This document shows positions 14,173-28,014 of a stretch of 64,000 nt of DNA, in pieces. Origin of the DNA: Rhea pennata (Eukaryota > Chordata > Aves > Rheiformes > Rheidae); NCBI RefSeq assembly GCF_028389875.1, contig NC_084667.1, forward strand, positions 63,714,570 through 63,778,569, given 5' to 3'. Positions within the stretch are counted from its first letter, which is position 1, and each line of letters starts with the position of its first letter. A program made the translations under genes and the position numbers. The notes under the pieces are model-generated. The model made no database searches. It saw only the letters and a list, made by a program, of their open reading frames with translations, and was not told the DNA's origin.

Positions 14173-14208
14173 CATATATATATGTGTGTGTGTGTGTGTG
14201 TGTATATA
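14173..14208. repeat. TA/GT microsatellite
   Basis: A short TA run passes directly into a GT run (about 14183-14203) and back to TATA. Confidence 0.9.
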
Positions 14209-17200
14209 AAGAACATTTCCTTCCTTAAAACACACCCGAAACCTGAGTTGTGGTATCAGCATTTTCAAATTCAAGACCTTGAAACGAGGCATCTATACCT
14301 ATATTTTTTGGATTCCTAAACAAAAGAGCGGAGTGCGTGCAGCTCTCCTTGCTTGCAAGGAGATGCAGAGCGCTGGGTGCCTTTGTCGAACGAGGCGCTT
14401 CCTCCAGGTCTGCTCCGGCAAACTCTTCACCTCGCAGAATTCCTTTATCTCGGACGGGTTTCCACATCTGGGAGCTAAGCCTGTTCCCCCTCCCAGCCAA
14501 AGCCTCAGATGGCAATTAGCAACATCAATAAGTAATAGAACAAATACTTGTCTCTAACACAACAAGCAGCAGAAAGAGCAGCTCATTCACTTTACTTTGA
14601 GGCTGCATTACACACCTTAATTTTTTATATTTCATCTGTTAAAAGCCCCAATCCTACAAACACTTAGTTTTGAGATGACACACTTAAAAGTCAGTGGGTG
14701 ATAAAGTCTTTGGATGGGTGAAAGATAAGGCCTAACACTGCAAGGCCCCAGGGTGAAGAACAGTATGCATCAAGTCCTGTGCACAGCAGTGATGCCACAG
14801 TAGAGAAGGTTTTCAGCTGAGTTCCCATGCCTCCATTTAGCAAAGAGCTTTTGGAACAGAGAACTTAGTCTGATCACCTCTTGGCTTCTGGGGATAGCAA
14901 TTTTCCAGCAGAAAACAAAATCAGAAGAAAATAAGAGAGAACAGCTAAAATACTATAATATGAATGTTTATTAACACTGCATGGTGATGAAATGAAACAT
15001 ACTGTGAAAAGCAGCTTTAAAATATGGAAACAGGCGAGCAGATCCACCAAGGAGCCAAGAACTACAGGTTCACAAGTACTTGTGTGACTCTGATATTTCT
15101 TCAAGAGCTTTTGCACACAGGAAGCACCTCACTTCTGGAGCCCTGAAGTACTTCTGATCCCTGGGTGACCTGTCCAACGAGTCTGATGAGGAACTCACCA
15201 GTGGTTTAAGCGTAATAACCAGATAGGTTAACATCCTTCTTTCAGTGCTTGACAAAGCCAATGAGACAACAGGATCCCAGAGTGAGCAAGAACAACACTT
15301 GGAGAAGCTAGAGCTTCACCTCAAGAGTCTCCTCTACCTCCATTGCCAACAGGGAGAGACAAGCTGCTGCAGATGGTGAACTTGATCAATGACCTGGTCT
15401 TCATCAACACTGCCTGGATCTTCTTGCTGCTAAGGACAGAGGGGGAAGAAGGTGGGACTGTCTCACTTGGCAACAAAGGCAGATTTACTGTGCTGGATTG
15501 CTGTGCTCATGTACCAAGTGTGAGGTTAGGTGCTTGGAGGCATCTACCAGAAGAGGTTCTTTCTCCCACTGCTGTCCTGGGAGTCCGGGGTTGCTGAGCC
15601 TGCCCAACTGCAGCTTTGGAGCTCTCCATCCCCACAGCAGCTCCAGGATCTGCCTGCTGTCTGGTGCTGAGAAGTAGGCAGGAGCAAGCACATGAGAAGG
15701 GGATGGTGAGCAAGTAATTCTGAATGACCTGTAAAGCTTGCAGATTGACTCAGAAAATAACATGGTCTGAAAAGCAGTTTCTTATATAAATGTCCTGATA
15801 GAGATGTTAATGAGAAGGCTTTTTTTTCCACCATATAAACACAGTGATTTGCTTCCGAGAAGAACAGTTGCATATCCTTGTTTTTTTGAAGTGTCTGAAA
15901 AATTTTAGGCCCGTGTATCCCTATATCTATCTGATTTAGCTGTACATTTAATGGGGTGTTATCTTCAAATACAAGTGTTCTAGAAAGCAAACTGTCATTC
16001 TGGCCTTTGTATACAACTATGGTGTATGAAAGTGTTTGAAGAATTTCTTCTGAAGAAATGTGTGTTTCAATAGGTATCAGGGCTAGGTGAAATCAGGAGG
16101 AACGGGCTGTCTTCTTTCCGAGTGGAACCACAAATGGTCATTGAAAGAAGATTCAATACAACAAAAGTTTTCCAGCTAAAAAAATTAATGTCCTGCTCTC
16201 CCATTGTGGAGCTCTCCATTGAAATCAAAGGGTCTTGAAAAGGAGAAGGCAGTGCTAGAATAAAACTACGCACTTGTCTTAGTAAAGCTCTAAATAACAT
16301 GTCATTGAGGGTTACTATGGGATTATTGAATCAAGGCTGATTCAATACAGGTGTGCGTGCGTGCGTGTGTATGCAGGTATGCAAATCTCAGCAGCGGCTG
16401 TTCATCTCCTGGAAGCTCTCCTAGGAAGTCTGCGTTCAGCTCTTGTGAAGTTTACAAAGAGACTGAACTTCTGAGGCTGTCACAAATACACCGTGGGCAT
16501 ACTCAGGGCAAATGGACACTGTCTTCCTGTCCCTGCCGCTAGACTGTGATAACCTGTCTGTTCATATCTCTTCTTTTATACCAGACTGCTAATAAATAAT
16601 AGTTAACATGGGCTACAGAGCCCTCCCTGTCGTCGTTTCAGACATGGACACCCTGCTTCGGAGGATGGGAGGGCTGAAAAGCGTGGAGCAGACCACCCAA
16701 CGCCAGTGAGCCTTTGCGCCAGGACGTGTCGCGTTCCACTCTTGGGTTTTACTTCGTGTGGTGCAAGAGGAGGCTTGGAGTTGGGAGCACTAGGTGACTG
16801 GGCCCCAATTTTAGTCTTTCTGTGACCAAAACAGTGCAAGCAGTGCTGTGGGCTGATACCCTGGGACTGGCTCCTCAGACGGTGTAGGTGGCACCAGATC
16901 CTCCTCTGATCTTCGGTAAGTGTATCAAGGCAACAAATGAAGTGTGTAAGGCCCTCGGAGCAGCCAGGGGGAACAAATACACCAGCCCGCTTTAGTTTAT
17001 GAGTTTTCAAGCTATAAACTTTCTCCCAGACTGTATTTCTTGAGGGGAAGGTGTGTCTGTGTCACAGAGGGGGTGACAGGGTCTGTGTCACAGATCAGAA
17101 GGTGGCTGTGGTTAGAATGGGCTTGCTAGGGAATTTCTACATTTTGGGGAGTTTAGACTGAATATAGCAAGCGATGAAAGGAGGAGAGCCTTTTGCTGGA

Positions 17201-17985
17201 CGTTGGCTGAGGGTCTTACAGGTAGTCCTGAAAAAGAAAAGGGACAAAAATAAAAAGGCTTCATCCACCACCCCCATGCTGAGAATAAAGGCTGATAGAG
17301 GGCAAAACGCTGTGTATCTTGGAGGATCTAAAATGACCTGGTCCTTCCTTTGATTCCCAGCTAGGTTTTGCCCTCCAGAGGCCACCCTCTTCCCCCTGGA
17401 GGGTGGCACTGCAAGTTCACTGCAGGATTCAGGTTCCTTCACCAGTGCAGGGGCTGCTGAGGAGGCAGATGAGGACAGAGGACACACATCAAAGTCTGAC
17501 ATCCCTCTACAAGCCACAAGGCCCTTTCCCTTTGGCCTCCCATGCCTCCACCCTCCACTCCAGCAAGTGCATTTGGATCTTCTTCTGGAAAAGAAATAAG
17601 AAGAATATAAAAAAGTCAGAGCAAGGTGTGGTGGAGAGGCAGGTACAGCTTGCACTGGGAAGTATTATGCTTTCTCTCACGGTATTACCCCTGCATGAGC
17701 CAGGGGTAACTGGATCTGAGATCGACTCTGATCCTTCCAAGCCTTTAATTGGATGCATGAAAGGTCCAAAATGCAAATCGCTCTCATGCTCCATCTCTCC
17801 TACCATGAGACACACCATCGTCTTGTCACACGAGGACGCTTACTAATGAACCAAACCTCCTTTCTAACCTCTGATGCTAGCAAGCTCCCAGGACAGCAAG
17901 CCAGAGAAGGCCCTTTGTAAGAGAGCCCTCCCAGCTGAGGCGGGTGGGGGGAAATGTTCAATAGATTTCCAGACATCCATCCTCC

Positions 17986-17989
<4 letters not shown>

Positions 17990-18026
<37 letters not shown>
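17990..18026 (+). repeat. T37 homopolymer
   Basis: Thirty-seven consecutive thymines precede a moderately CpG-rich segment at 18,040-18,370. A second pyrimidine-rich tract runs at 18,391-18,460. Confidence 0.9.
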
Positions 18027-18027
<1 letters not shown>

Positions 18028-18499
18028 TTCTGCAAAGAAAACGCTGCAGTTAGGCGGTGGGCAAAAGGCGGTGGCAAAACAATTAAGGAACAGTTGCTCC
18101 CTTATGTGGGAACAGGCCGCGGGACAGCGCTGGGGCTGGCGCTCAGCGCGGCCCGTGCAAACTGGAGCGAGAAGATCGGCGTGCGGGGGGCACACGCGTG
18201 GGCCGGGTGGCAGATGGGGCAGAGCTCCTGGCCTGCAAAGGCCGCCTTGGCTTTCCGGGGGCTCCTGCAAGGCCCCGCGCCTCCCTCCGTGGCTGTTTCC
18301 GTCGGCAGCGTCTGCAGCGCCCGGGCTGGGACAATGCTTCTGTCCGCAGCTGCACCGGGGCCAGGCTCGCCCCAACCTGCAAGCTTTTTGCTTTCCTTTG
18401 CCTTGCCTTTTTTTTTTCCTTTCTTTTTTCTTTTTTTTCCCTTTTTTTTTTTTTTCCTCTTGCAAAATCCATTTGCGGACAGCTCACTCCTTCCCCCCC

Positions 18500-18905
18500 C
18501 CCGCCCTTTGCAAACTTATTAGCTATTCAGCCCCGGCCGAGCACTCCTAAGCGTCTTTTGTCCCAGGGAGGGCTGGAGCCCCCTTCATTAGCAGTGATTA
18601 CTCGGAGCAGTTTGACAGCCTCCCAGCCCGCTTGCAAGACTTTCCCATTCAAGCCTGCCCGGGGCTGCCCCGCTTCTCAAAAGAAACGGAAATATTCAAA
18701 CATCTCTCCCTCCCTCCCCAGCTGAATAGAGGAAAAGCTGTTTCTCTTCTCCGCCCTCCCCATTCACTTCACTTTTGATACAATATTTTCCTTCTTTGTT
18801 AAGCCAGAGAGAGAGAAGGGTCAAGGCAGACTTTTTAGCAACCCTTTTCCGAGCGTTTTGTTTAATGTAAATACAAGGTCCCTCCTATTATAATTATTAT
18901 TTTTA
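18500..18905. promoter_or_regulatory. Candidate conserved non-coding element 3' of SIX6
   Basis: About 400 bp of non-repetitive, low-CpG mixed sequence between simple repeats has several homeodomain-type cores (ATTAGC, TGATTA, TAATTAT), TTTGTTAAG and AATATTCAAAC. No open frame in it looks coding. Enhancer identity is inferred. Confidence 0.3.
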
Positions 18906-21316
18906 AAACAGCCGAAGTCTCTGGAGGGCGACAGCTCGAGCTGAGCTTTAAAAATACAAAATTAAAAAAGAGAGAGAGAGAGAACACCAAGGGCTTCGTA
19001 CACATGGGAAGGGAAAGGGCAGAGGGGAAAAAACAAAGCAAAACAAAACAAAAACACGTTTTTTTTTTCCTCTGCGAGGCTTACCGGAATAGCCAGAAGC
19101 ACCCGGAGCGGCTTCTCCGCGGGCGGCGGCGGCTCGGCGCGGCCAGAGCCCGGCCCCGGCCCCGGCCCCGGCCCCGGCTCCAGCCCCGGTCCCGGCTCCA
19201 GCCCCGGCCTCGGCCCTCGCCGAGCTGCGGCCGCGAGTGAGCGGCGCCGGGCGATGCTCAGCGCTCCTCGGCCCCGGCTCCGGTCGCTCTGGGCTCTATT
19301 TTCCTACGCAGCGGCGACCATATCGAAATAGCTTACAGGTTTGGGGGTTTATTTTATTTCTATTTTATTTTATTTTTCTTTGGGGAGGGGGTGTGTGTGC
19401 TCTCCCTGTGGTTAGAGGGACGGAGCGGCTGCAGGGAGATGCCCAGATAGCTCACGCGGAAGATTCAAAACAATGTTTATATCGGAAGTTATTCACACTT
19501 CCGCTGACTGTCCGAGCTTTTTAGTTAGAAAGAAATTCTTTATTATCCTAGAAGTTGAGCGTACATGTTCATATGATTATCTACCTCTGTATATGTTCTT
19601 TCCGAAAGCCTTAATTCCCTGCGAATAAACGCTAGCTGCTATTCCCGCAGAAGCCAGTGGAGAAATCCCAATCCACTTCAACAATTCTTGGGGAAAAAAT
19701 GAAATAATGCGGTCTATTCTAGCGTGTTCCGTTCTCGGGTCGGAATGAGGCTTTGCTCTCCCCAGTCGCCGGTGCAAAGTCCTGCCTGTCCGCGAAATAA
19801 CCAACGCGAGCGGCGTTCAAAGGGGCAAAACGCACCGCGGTGCCCGTGGCGACGGGCTCTGAGCAGCAGCGGGGACAAACCCGGCCGGGTTCAAAAGGTA
19901 ACAACACCCGGTATTACCCCCCGCACCCCCCCCCCAAAGAAAAAAAAAAGAAAAAAAAAAGTATTTGGCTGCTGGCACCGAGCTCCCCTGGGCAAGGCGG
20001 CTCCAGCCCTGTTCCCAGTTGCACGGCCTCAAAGGGAACTGGAAAACCCCGAGGTGCAAACTGGCCCCGCTCCCCCTTCCCAGCGCGCCGCTGATTACGC
20101 TCGCACAAAATAGGTATTTATCGCTCCCGGATTTGCCCGTTCCCGACACTGTGAGATACTCCCCGCCCGAGAAGTAGTTGCCTCTAAACAGACATAAAAA
20201 GCAGCTAGGAAATACCTGCTACCGGCTCAATCCCTCTGATGCTCTGTAAGAAAAACTAACGCCCACGCATGGACACGGTCAAATGCAGGTTTAGCTACAG
20301 AGCCGACGTATTTCAGGCTTCAGATGCAAACTTAGAGGAGGGGAAAGCCGGCGCTGACACGGGAATACGCTTCCTGCCAGGCTCGCAATTACTCATCTAT
20401 CAACGGAGCTGCAGTGGCCACGGCCCCTCTGCCCCCTGCCCACCTCCCTGCCTCTCCAGGGCAGCTAGAGCCGGTCAGAGCGGGGCATTTCTCGGAGCCG
20501 GTGTAGTGCAGCCCTGCCCGGCTTCCCCCGGCTGCAAGGCTTCACCTGCTAAAACGAGAAGAGCAATCAGCTTACTGGGGAGGCAGCTCTCTGAGGACAG
20601 CGAAGCAAACGCAATGAGACCGAGCAGACAAAAAAAGCACAGCTCAGGCGATTTAAAGATCAATGTCAAATTGTATAATATAAAATCCTTCTGCTGAGGG
20701 AAAAAGCTTAGTAGGCTCCTTAGAGCTGGCGTTTGGTCTCCTCCAGCAAAACCGCTGCAAAACGAAGCGAGGCAGCCGGACCGCGGAGACTACCGCTGCC
20801 CCAGCGCGGGGCCGAGATTTGGGTTTATTTCTCCTCTAAACCGACCCTTCCCAGGCATGGAGGGCTGTTAATTCCCGAGCATCATCTCTTTGCATTTACC
20901 CGGTCAGGGAGGAAACGTGCTTGGCGTCCCCGGCTGGGCTGTCCCCATGCATTTCTCTCCCTCTTTTCCTTCCTTTCTTCCTCGTCCCTCCCTGATAATT
21001 TGCCGCCGATAATCCACGAAGTCCCAGCCCTCGGAGGCTGCGGAGGAGACGCCGCGGCGCTGCCTTGCTCCTTCCCTTCCCTGGGCACCCTTCCTGCTCC
21101 GCCAGCCGCCCTTGCCCGGCCGCGGCCCCTCTCCCCGCCCCGGCTCCCTGCCTTGCAGAGCGCAAACACCTCCGGGCCCGGGGACCCGGCTATTTCGGTT
21201 CCTGCCAAGCTGACGGTGGGAAGCCCGTGGCCTCGGAGAGCTGCTCTGCCTCAGCTGGCGGGCTCGGGACCGGCACTGTCATTGCAAAGCAGATCCGAGG
21301 GTCATTCACCAAATAT
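18906..21316. other. GC-rich intergenic DNA 3' of SIX6
   Basis: CpG-rich patches lie at 19,090-19,320, 19,800-20,090 and 20,990-21,260, with A-rich runs between them. They could be a lncRNA start or satellite CpG islands of the SIX6 domain. No coding evidence. Confidence 0.5.
19149..19211. repeat. GGCCCC hexanucleotide run and related degenerate repeats
   Basis: Four exact GGCCCC units at 19152-19175 (GGGGCC on the minus strand) are followed by degenerate CCCCGG-type units to about 19211. They lie in a local CpG-rich patch at 19090-19320. Confidence 0.85.
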
Positions 21317-21322
21317 TTTATT
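21317..21322 (-). terminator. SIX6: Candidate SIX6 polyadenylation signal
   Basis: AATAAA reads on the minus strand here (TTTATT on plus), about 570 bp beyond the SIX6 stop codon. An ATTAAA variant lies closer, at 21749-21744. The stretch between carries A/T homopolymers and a TA repeat, as 3' untranslated regions often do. Neither site can be proven without transcript ends. Confidence 0.35.
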
Positions 21323-21659
21323 ATGGTTTTAGGCTGCTTCATACAGTTTCGTCCTGCACATGCTCTACAAGTCACCTGTGCACATAGAGAACAAGCAAAA
21401 AATAATAATAATAATTAATAATAATAATAGAAAAAAATCTACCATAGCAATCCCTTAAATAAGTAAATAAACGTTATATATATATTTATATATATATATA
21501 TAAAACCCTTTAAAGTAAAGCAAAACCCAACCAAACGAACGGCATCTTTTCAACATGAAAAACCCTCACGGGATGAGGGAAGGCGCTCAGACATTTTGCA
21601 ACTTGGCATTCGTTTTCTGTGTTTTTTTGTTTGTTCGTTTGTTTTTGCTTTGTTTTGCT

Positions 21660-21684
21660 TTTTTTTTTTTTTTTTTTTTTTTTT
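21660..21684 (+). repeat. T25 homopolymer in the likely SIX6 3' UTR
   Basis: Twenty-five thymines on plus (adenines in the SIX6 transcript), with TTTG repeats just before. Nearby are an AAT repeat (21397-21429) and a TA run (21475-21502). Confidence 0.88.
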
Positions 21685-21891
21685 GAGGCATCAATTCTGC
21701 AAATCCTGTAGAAATAAAGGCGACAACGATTTTTATCACGTGTTTTAATGCGGTCTCCTGCGGGCCGGGAGGGTCGGCGTGTCGCTGGGCAGCGCTCGCC
21801 CTGCCGCGGCCCTCGCGGCCGGGCGCTGGCGAAGCCCCGCGGCGCCGGTGGCCGCGTCTCCCGCTGCCCCCGCCTTGCCACGGCGCCTTGG

Positions 21892-23929
<2,038 letters not shown>

Positions 23930-24480
23930 TTAGCGACGGGGCTCGGCAGATTGGCTGCCGGGTTTCCATGGCGGGGGCTGTCACTCACTGTCGGCCGCTG
24001 CCCATCGCGGCCGACGGCAGCGCGCCGCGGCGCTTTCAGCACCTCCCAGGGCTCGACAGCGCCCGGCGCCGCCGCCGCCGCCCGCCCGCCCGGGCCGCCG
24101 CCGCCCGCCGCCGGTGCCGCCGCCGGTGCAGCCGCCCCGGCGCAGCGCTCACCGCGTCCTCCCCCCCCCTCTCCGCTCCGCACCCTCCTCCCCACCCTCC
24201 TCCACCGCCGCCCGCCGCGCCCCGGCCTGGCGCTGCGTCCCCCGCGGCTCGGCACCCTCGGGCAGGGGGACGCGGCCCGGCCGCCAGGTCGGGGAGAGAT
24301 CGGATGCGTGATCCAGCGGTGCTGGGAGGGCCCGCGGCAACGGATGCAGCTTGGAGGGCTGCAAGAGCAGCCTGGATTTAAAGAATGAACTTCTCCCTTC
24401 TCCCTATAGGTGACTTCCCATCTCTGATGAAAGTAATTAACTGTAAAGAGCTCAGCGCCCTTCTCCGTTCAACTAAAGCT

Positions 24481-24549
24481 TTATCTATCTATCTATCTAT
24501 TTATAGCTTTATACATATATATATATATAAATACACACACACACACACT
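24481..24549. repeat. Compound microsatellite (ATCT, TA, CA)
   Basis: About five ATCT units (24483-24500) are followed by a TA run (24513-24529) and a CA run (24532-24548), just upstream of the SIX6 CpG island. Confidence 0.9.
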
Positions 24550-24715
24550 TTTTTGCCAACATTTAAAACCTTATTGTTTTCGGCTGACTGGCCCTGAATA
24601 AACACCGAGAATAGTCGCGGGGAGTGAGAAGTCATTTGTAGGTCAGGACAGCAACTTGAAGTAGATTTCAGGAATCTTTTGAAATATTGATCACTTTGTA
24701 GTAATCATTCCTCAC

Positions 24716-24719
<4 letters not shown>

Positions 24720-24754
<35 letters not shown>
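24720..24754 (+). repeat. T35 homopolymer
   Basis: Thirty-five thymines inside the otherwise element-like upstream region of SIX6. Confidence 0.9.
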
Positions 24755-24756
<2 letters not shown>

Positions 24757-25140
24757 CCCCACGCCTCGAGCGAGCGATCTCTGGGCTGGGAGGGAGGTGA
24801 ACGCCCGACTGCCCCTTTCACCCCTTTCAATCCTCCGCAGAGGGAAAGCGGAGCGGGGTAACCTCCAGGACTTTCGAGACAGGAACGAAATCACTTTCTG
24901 AGCTGTTAGGAAACAATTTGTCACCTGGAGAGAGGGAAAAAATCAAGCAGCCACGCTTTGTTCTACATAGAGCTGCTCAATGACAATTTCTTTCCGGGAA
25001 TATTAGGGGCCATGCTTGGAAAGGCAGCATATATTTTGAATTAAGCTCAATATGTTATCTCCTCTGCTATTTGCAATGCGTTTTTTTTTCCGGAACACTT
25101 GTCAGAAAAATGCCTCCTTAATTTGATATCTTCTTGTTGT

Positions 25141-25212
25141 TTCTTTTCTTCCTTTCTTTCCTTGTTTCTTTATTTTTCTTTTTTTCTTTCTTTTTCTTTC
25201 TTTTTTTTTTAG
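25141..25212 (+). repeat. Pyrimidine-rich (T/C) tract
   Basis: About 70 bp of mostly T and C in TTTC-like units. Confidence 0.85.
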
Positions 25213-25680
25213 GAAGCTCTTTTGCCAGTTGCCCATAGACTGAAATTAACTAGATTTTCATTTTCTCCAATCATTTCTGCGCAGAAAAGAGCTGGACTGG
25301 GGCTCGCCGTCTTTTCTTTAGTATCAAGTACAATTTGTCTTTTGCTTGTGAAGATTTGGTAAATCAGAAGGCAGATAGATAGCGCAGATGGTCGGAGGTG
25401 TCGGGTCAGATTATGGTACGCCTCAGTACAGTGCTAAGCTCATTCTGACGGAAAACCCTGATATTATTTTCACAGATCTACACAGTTCACTTGAAAAAAA
25501 CCCTCCGAGCCATTTACATCATTTATGTGAGGCTCACAGCTAGCGGGATGGAAAAGCTTTCAATACTGCTCATTTTCATAAAACCCGACAGAGCTGGGGA
25601 GTCGTAAAAGCACATACAAAACTCCCGACTTCAGAGACTCTTAACAGAAACTTGAAAAAGGAGGGAGGGTTACACTCCGG

Positions 25681-27242
25681 CTTCACCTTGCCGATCCAGG
25701 CTTGATATGTCAATCTGCTTAAGGAGGAAAGAAAAACACCACATAAAAATAAAATACAATCTATAAATGTTGCTGAGGTTCCGACACTGAGTGAGAGTTT
25801 CCCTTCTAACCCATCCTCTCTCTGCTAGGGAGAAGCGGTCTTTGGAGCGTCTCGGTGAAGGATCCCAAAGTCCTCCACTGGACAGGGGAGGGAAAAAAGA
25901 GCAAAAACAACAACAACAAAAAAATCCTTCCTCTATATGAGCATCGGGCTTCCCTAGCGAGGAGGTGAGAGGGTGACAAACTGTGCAGAGCCGGGTGCTT
26001 TCCTGCCGTGCTCTTGAGGCTGGAGGCTGGAAACCCTGCCACGTCCAGGGCGTTAATGGCTGGTTCATCCAGCCGGGACGTATTGCTATTGCTCTTGCCA
26101 TCCTTGTAAGTCTTATTTTTTATTTCTTTAATTTAATTTAATTTTTAATTTTTTTTAAGCGTGCACATGATCCGGCGCGGGAGTTACTGGGCTGCAGCCT
26201 GATGGCCATGAGCAGAGCGACCCAGGCTGGCTGGTGGCCTCCGAGGCTGCAGAGATGCCTGCTCAGGAAGCGCAGGGAGCGCCACCAGCGAGGGGCTGCG
26301 CCCCCGGTCCCCGCCGTTGCTCCCGGGAACGGACCCGGCTGGGGAGATGCTGGCAGCATCTTGCGGGGAGAAGGAGAAGGAGAAGGGGGAAGAAGGGGGC
26401 ACAGCGAACACCTAGGAGCCCTGTCTTAACCGTTTGCGGTGGGACCGAGGGGAAAAAAACAGCTCGGCTCCAGCAGCTCTGCGCCTCCTGCAGCTGGGGT
26501 GGGTATTTGGTGCCACCAAATGGCACCAGTGGCACCACCGGGTCCCTCCCCCCCCCCCCCCCCCCGGGCGGTTATCCTATGGGGAGAGAATTTGGGGCTA
26601 CAGAAGCAACTCCCGAGCTGCGGCGTGGGCGGCAGGCAGGTGCGCTCGGGAGCCTCCGTCTCCTTCCTGCGTTTTTCGCATAGCAGGGGCACGGCTCAGG
26701 GCGTTATTAACCAGCGCTAATAACGGCCTTATTTAGGTAACAGCTCGGAGCTTTGCTACAGGTGGAGCGAGGAGTTACCCCTGCAGAGATTAACCCGCTT
26801 GAGAGTGAGGAATAAAGCCGCACATCATTTCATCAGAAATAAAATACTGCCATCGATCTGTATTTGCCTGACGGGCCCCACCGACACAACGAGCTCTTGG
26901 GCCTGCGGACGGGACGTTCCTCGACAGTGTCCTAAAGCTAAATATGCTGAGTGGTTTACCCATATGCCTTCATACGCAGCAGTTCAACTCTACTCGGTCG
27001 CAGAATCGCGGTCACTAGAGGTCATTTATCCAGAAGGAGTTTTCAAGCGCGGCAGAAGTGCTAATACCTTTGCTAAAAACCTCTGATCGGTATTAAGTAT
27101 TGCAATAAAAAATACTCCTGGGAATGAAAAGCCGCGGGCAGCTCCCTGGCCCCGAGCCTGGCTTTCTGCCCTCTTCCCCAGCTCGTCCCGGGCAGTCGGA
27201 GGAGGAGGGACGCTCAGCAAGAGGAAACTGCCCGAGGCAGCT

Positions 27243-27273
<31 letters not shown>

Positions 27274-27917
27274 GTATGTGTATATATATATATATATTTT
27301 ATACCCGTGTCATCGTCCCGCTGCCGCGGTCCGGACGCCCCGGGGCTCCCGGGGCCGCTTCCCCCCCGACCTGCGGACGGGACTTTCGGTGGAGGAAGGA
27401 GTTCAGGCTCAGCCCGGTTTGGCTCGGTGGCGGCCACGGGTTGGGAAGGAAACGACCAGTATTTCTAGCATTGAACCTCGCACAAACCCGTTCCCTCAGC
27501 GTTTCGTTTAGTTCCAGGACTGCGAGCAACTTTAAACACTGAATACCGCGCCCCAAAGAAAATCCGTGTTGGCTAAGCATTAAGTAGCTTTAAGGTCCCC
27601 CCAAATCTTCAGGCCAACGATGGAGATGCACAGTGTCACCGAGTGTTTCACGTGTTTCCTTTTATTATTTTTAGAGTGTCATCCTTGTTGAAATAGCAGC
27701 CCCTATCAGTCTTTCCTCCTAAAAAGAGTTATGCTTAAAGCTGTAATCTCCTTAAAACTAGGAAGAGGCTGGTTCTTCAGTTAAATTACTGATATTCGCT
27801 GGAAGTACTGAAATGTCCCTAAAACTTTGTTGATTGACAAGCTGGTCCCCGGAAAACCCATTTCCACTCTCAGATCATGGATTTATTAACTCTTTGCCCT
27901 TCTGCTTATGATTTCAG
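25681..27917. other. Intergenic DNA between SIX6 and SIX6OS1
   Basis: Two moderately CpG-rich patches (about 26,180-26,690 and 27,120-27,440) flank a quiet stretch. A CAGGCAG|GTGCGC donor-like site at about 26,639 could end a plus-strand first exon. I see no protein gene. Confidence 0.5.
27243..27298. repeat. TA-rich microsatellite
   Basis: A TA dinucleotide run of about 56 bp is interrupted by TATG and TGTG variants, between two CpG-rich patches. Confidence 0.9.
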
Positions 27918-28014
27918 TTTCCTGAAATGCCAGAGTATCAGACATTGGCTGATGTATTTAGTAATAGTAGAAAGAAGCACCGAAAACTCAAAAGCCCGAA
28001 TTATTCAGAGACAG
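27918..28014 (+). CDS. Candidate upstream exon, possibly an N-terminal extension of SIX6OS1
   Basis: This 97-bp stretch has a good acceptor (TGCTTATGATTTCAG|T after a pyrimidine-rich run) and a near-consensus donor (AGACAG|GTAAGA). It has one open frame through its whole length, with an ATG at 27927. That frame reads MPEYQTLADVFSNSRKKHRK and then LKSPNYSET, a basic, protein-like composition. Spliced to 33618 it stays open: the last G plus TT gives Val, then Tyr-Thr-Met, where the Met is the normal SIX6OS1 start. A chance fit of phase has odds of about one in three, so this is suggestive only. It could instead be a non-coding exon or a decoy. I do not recognise the peptide from the human protein. 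Confidence 0.35.

Larger units (their letters stand above)
8600..17989. other. Intergenic DNA, no supported gene
   Basis: A CpG-rich patch at 8,640-9,340 surrounds the 11-bp minisatellite. From about 11.6 kb the sequence is more AT-rich and quieter, with TAAT-containing stretches near 12.85, 13.6-13.7 and 14.5-14.65 kb that may be regulatory. Reading frames here are short and unlike known proteins. Confidence 0.6.
24400..25680. promoter_or_regulatory. SIX6 upstream region with candidate regulatory elements
   Basis: No gene is visible. TAATTA at 24434-24439 is a homeodomain core. The stretch 24,890-25,080 (CACGCTTTGTTCTACATAGA and on) and 25,220-25,620 are non-repetitive and element-like, with GATA repeats and an E-box CAGATG near 25,370-25,390. 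The proximal upstream region of SIX6 is a likely place for retinal and hypothalamic enhancers. Confidence 0.3.

Noticed and set aside
15343-15990. Short frames on both strands, one reading KLLQMVNLINDLVFINTAWI
   Set aside because: Looks slightly protein-like but has no extension, splice sites or family match; chance or a very old remnant.
17954-18725. Reading frames of 165-221 codons on both strands
   Set aside because: They pass through T-rich runs, giving poly-Phe or poly-Lys, and through CpG-rich DNA; no protein-like pattern or splice structure.
20733-21332. 199-codon plus-strand frame
   Set aside because: Ala/Pro/Ser-rich product of GC-rich DNA 3' of SIX6; no recognisable domain.
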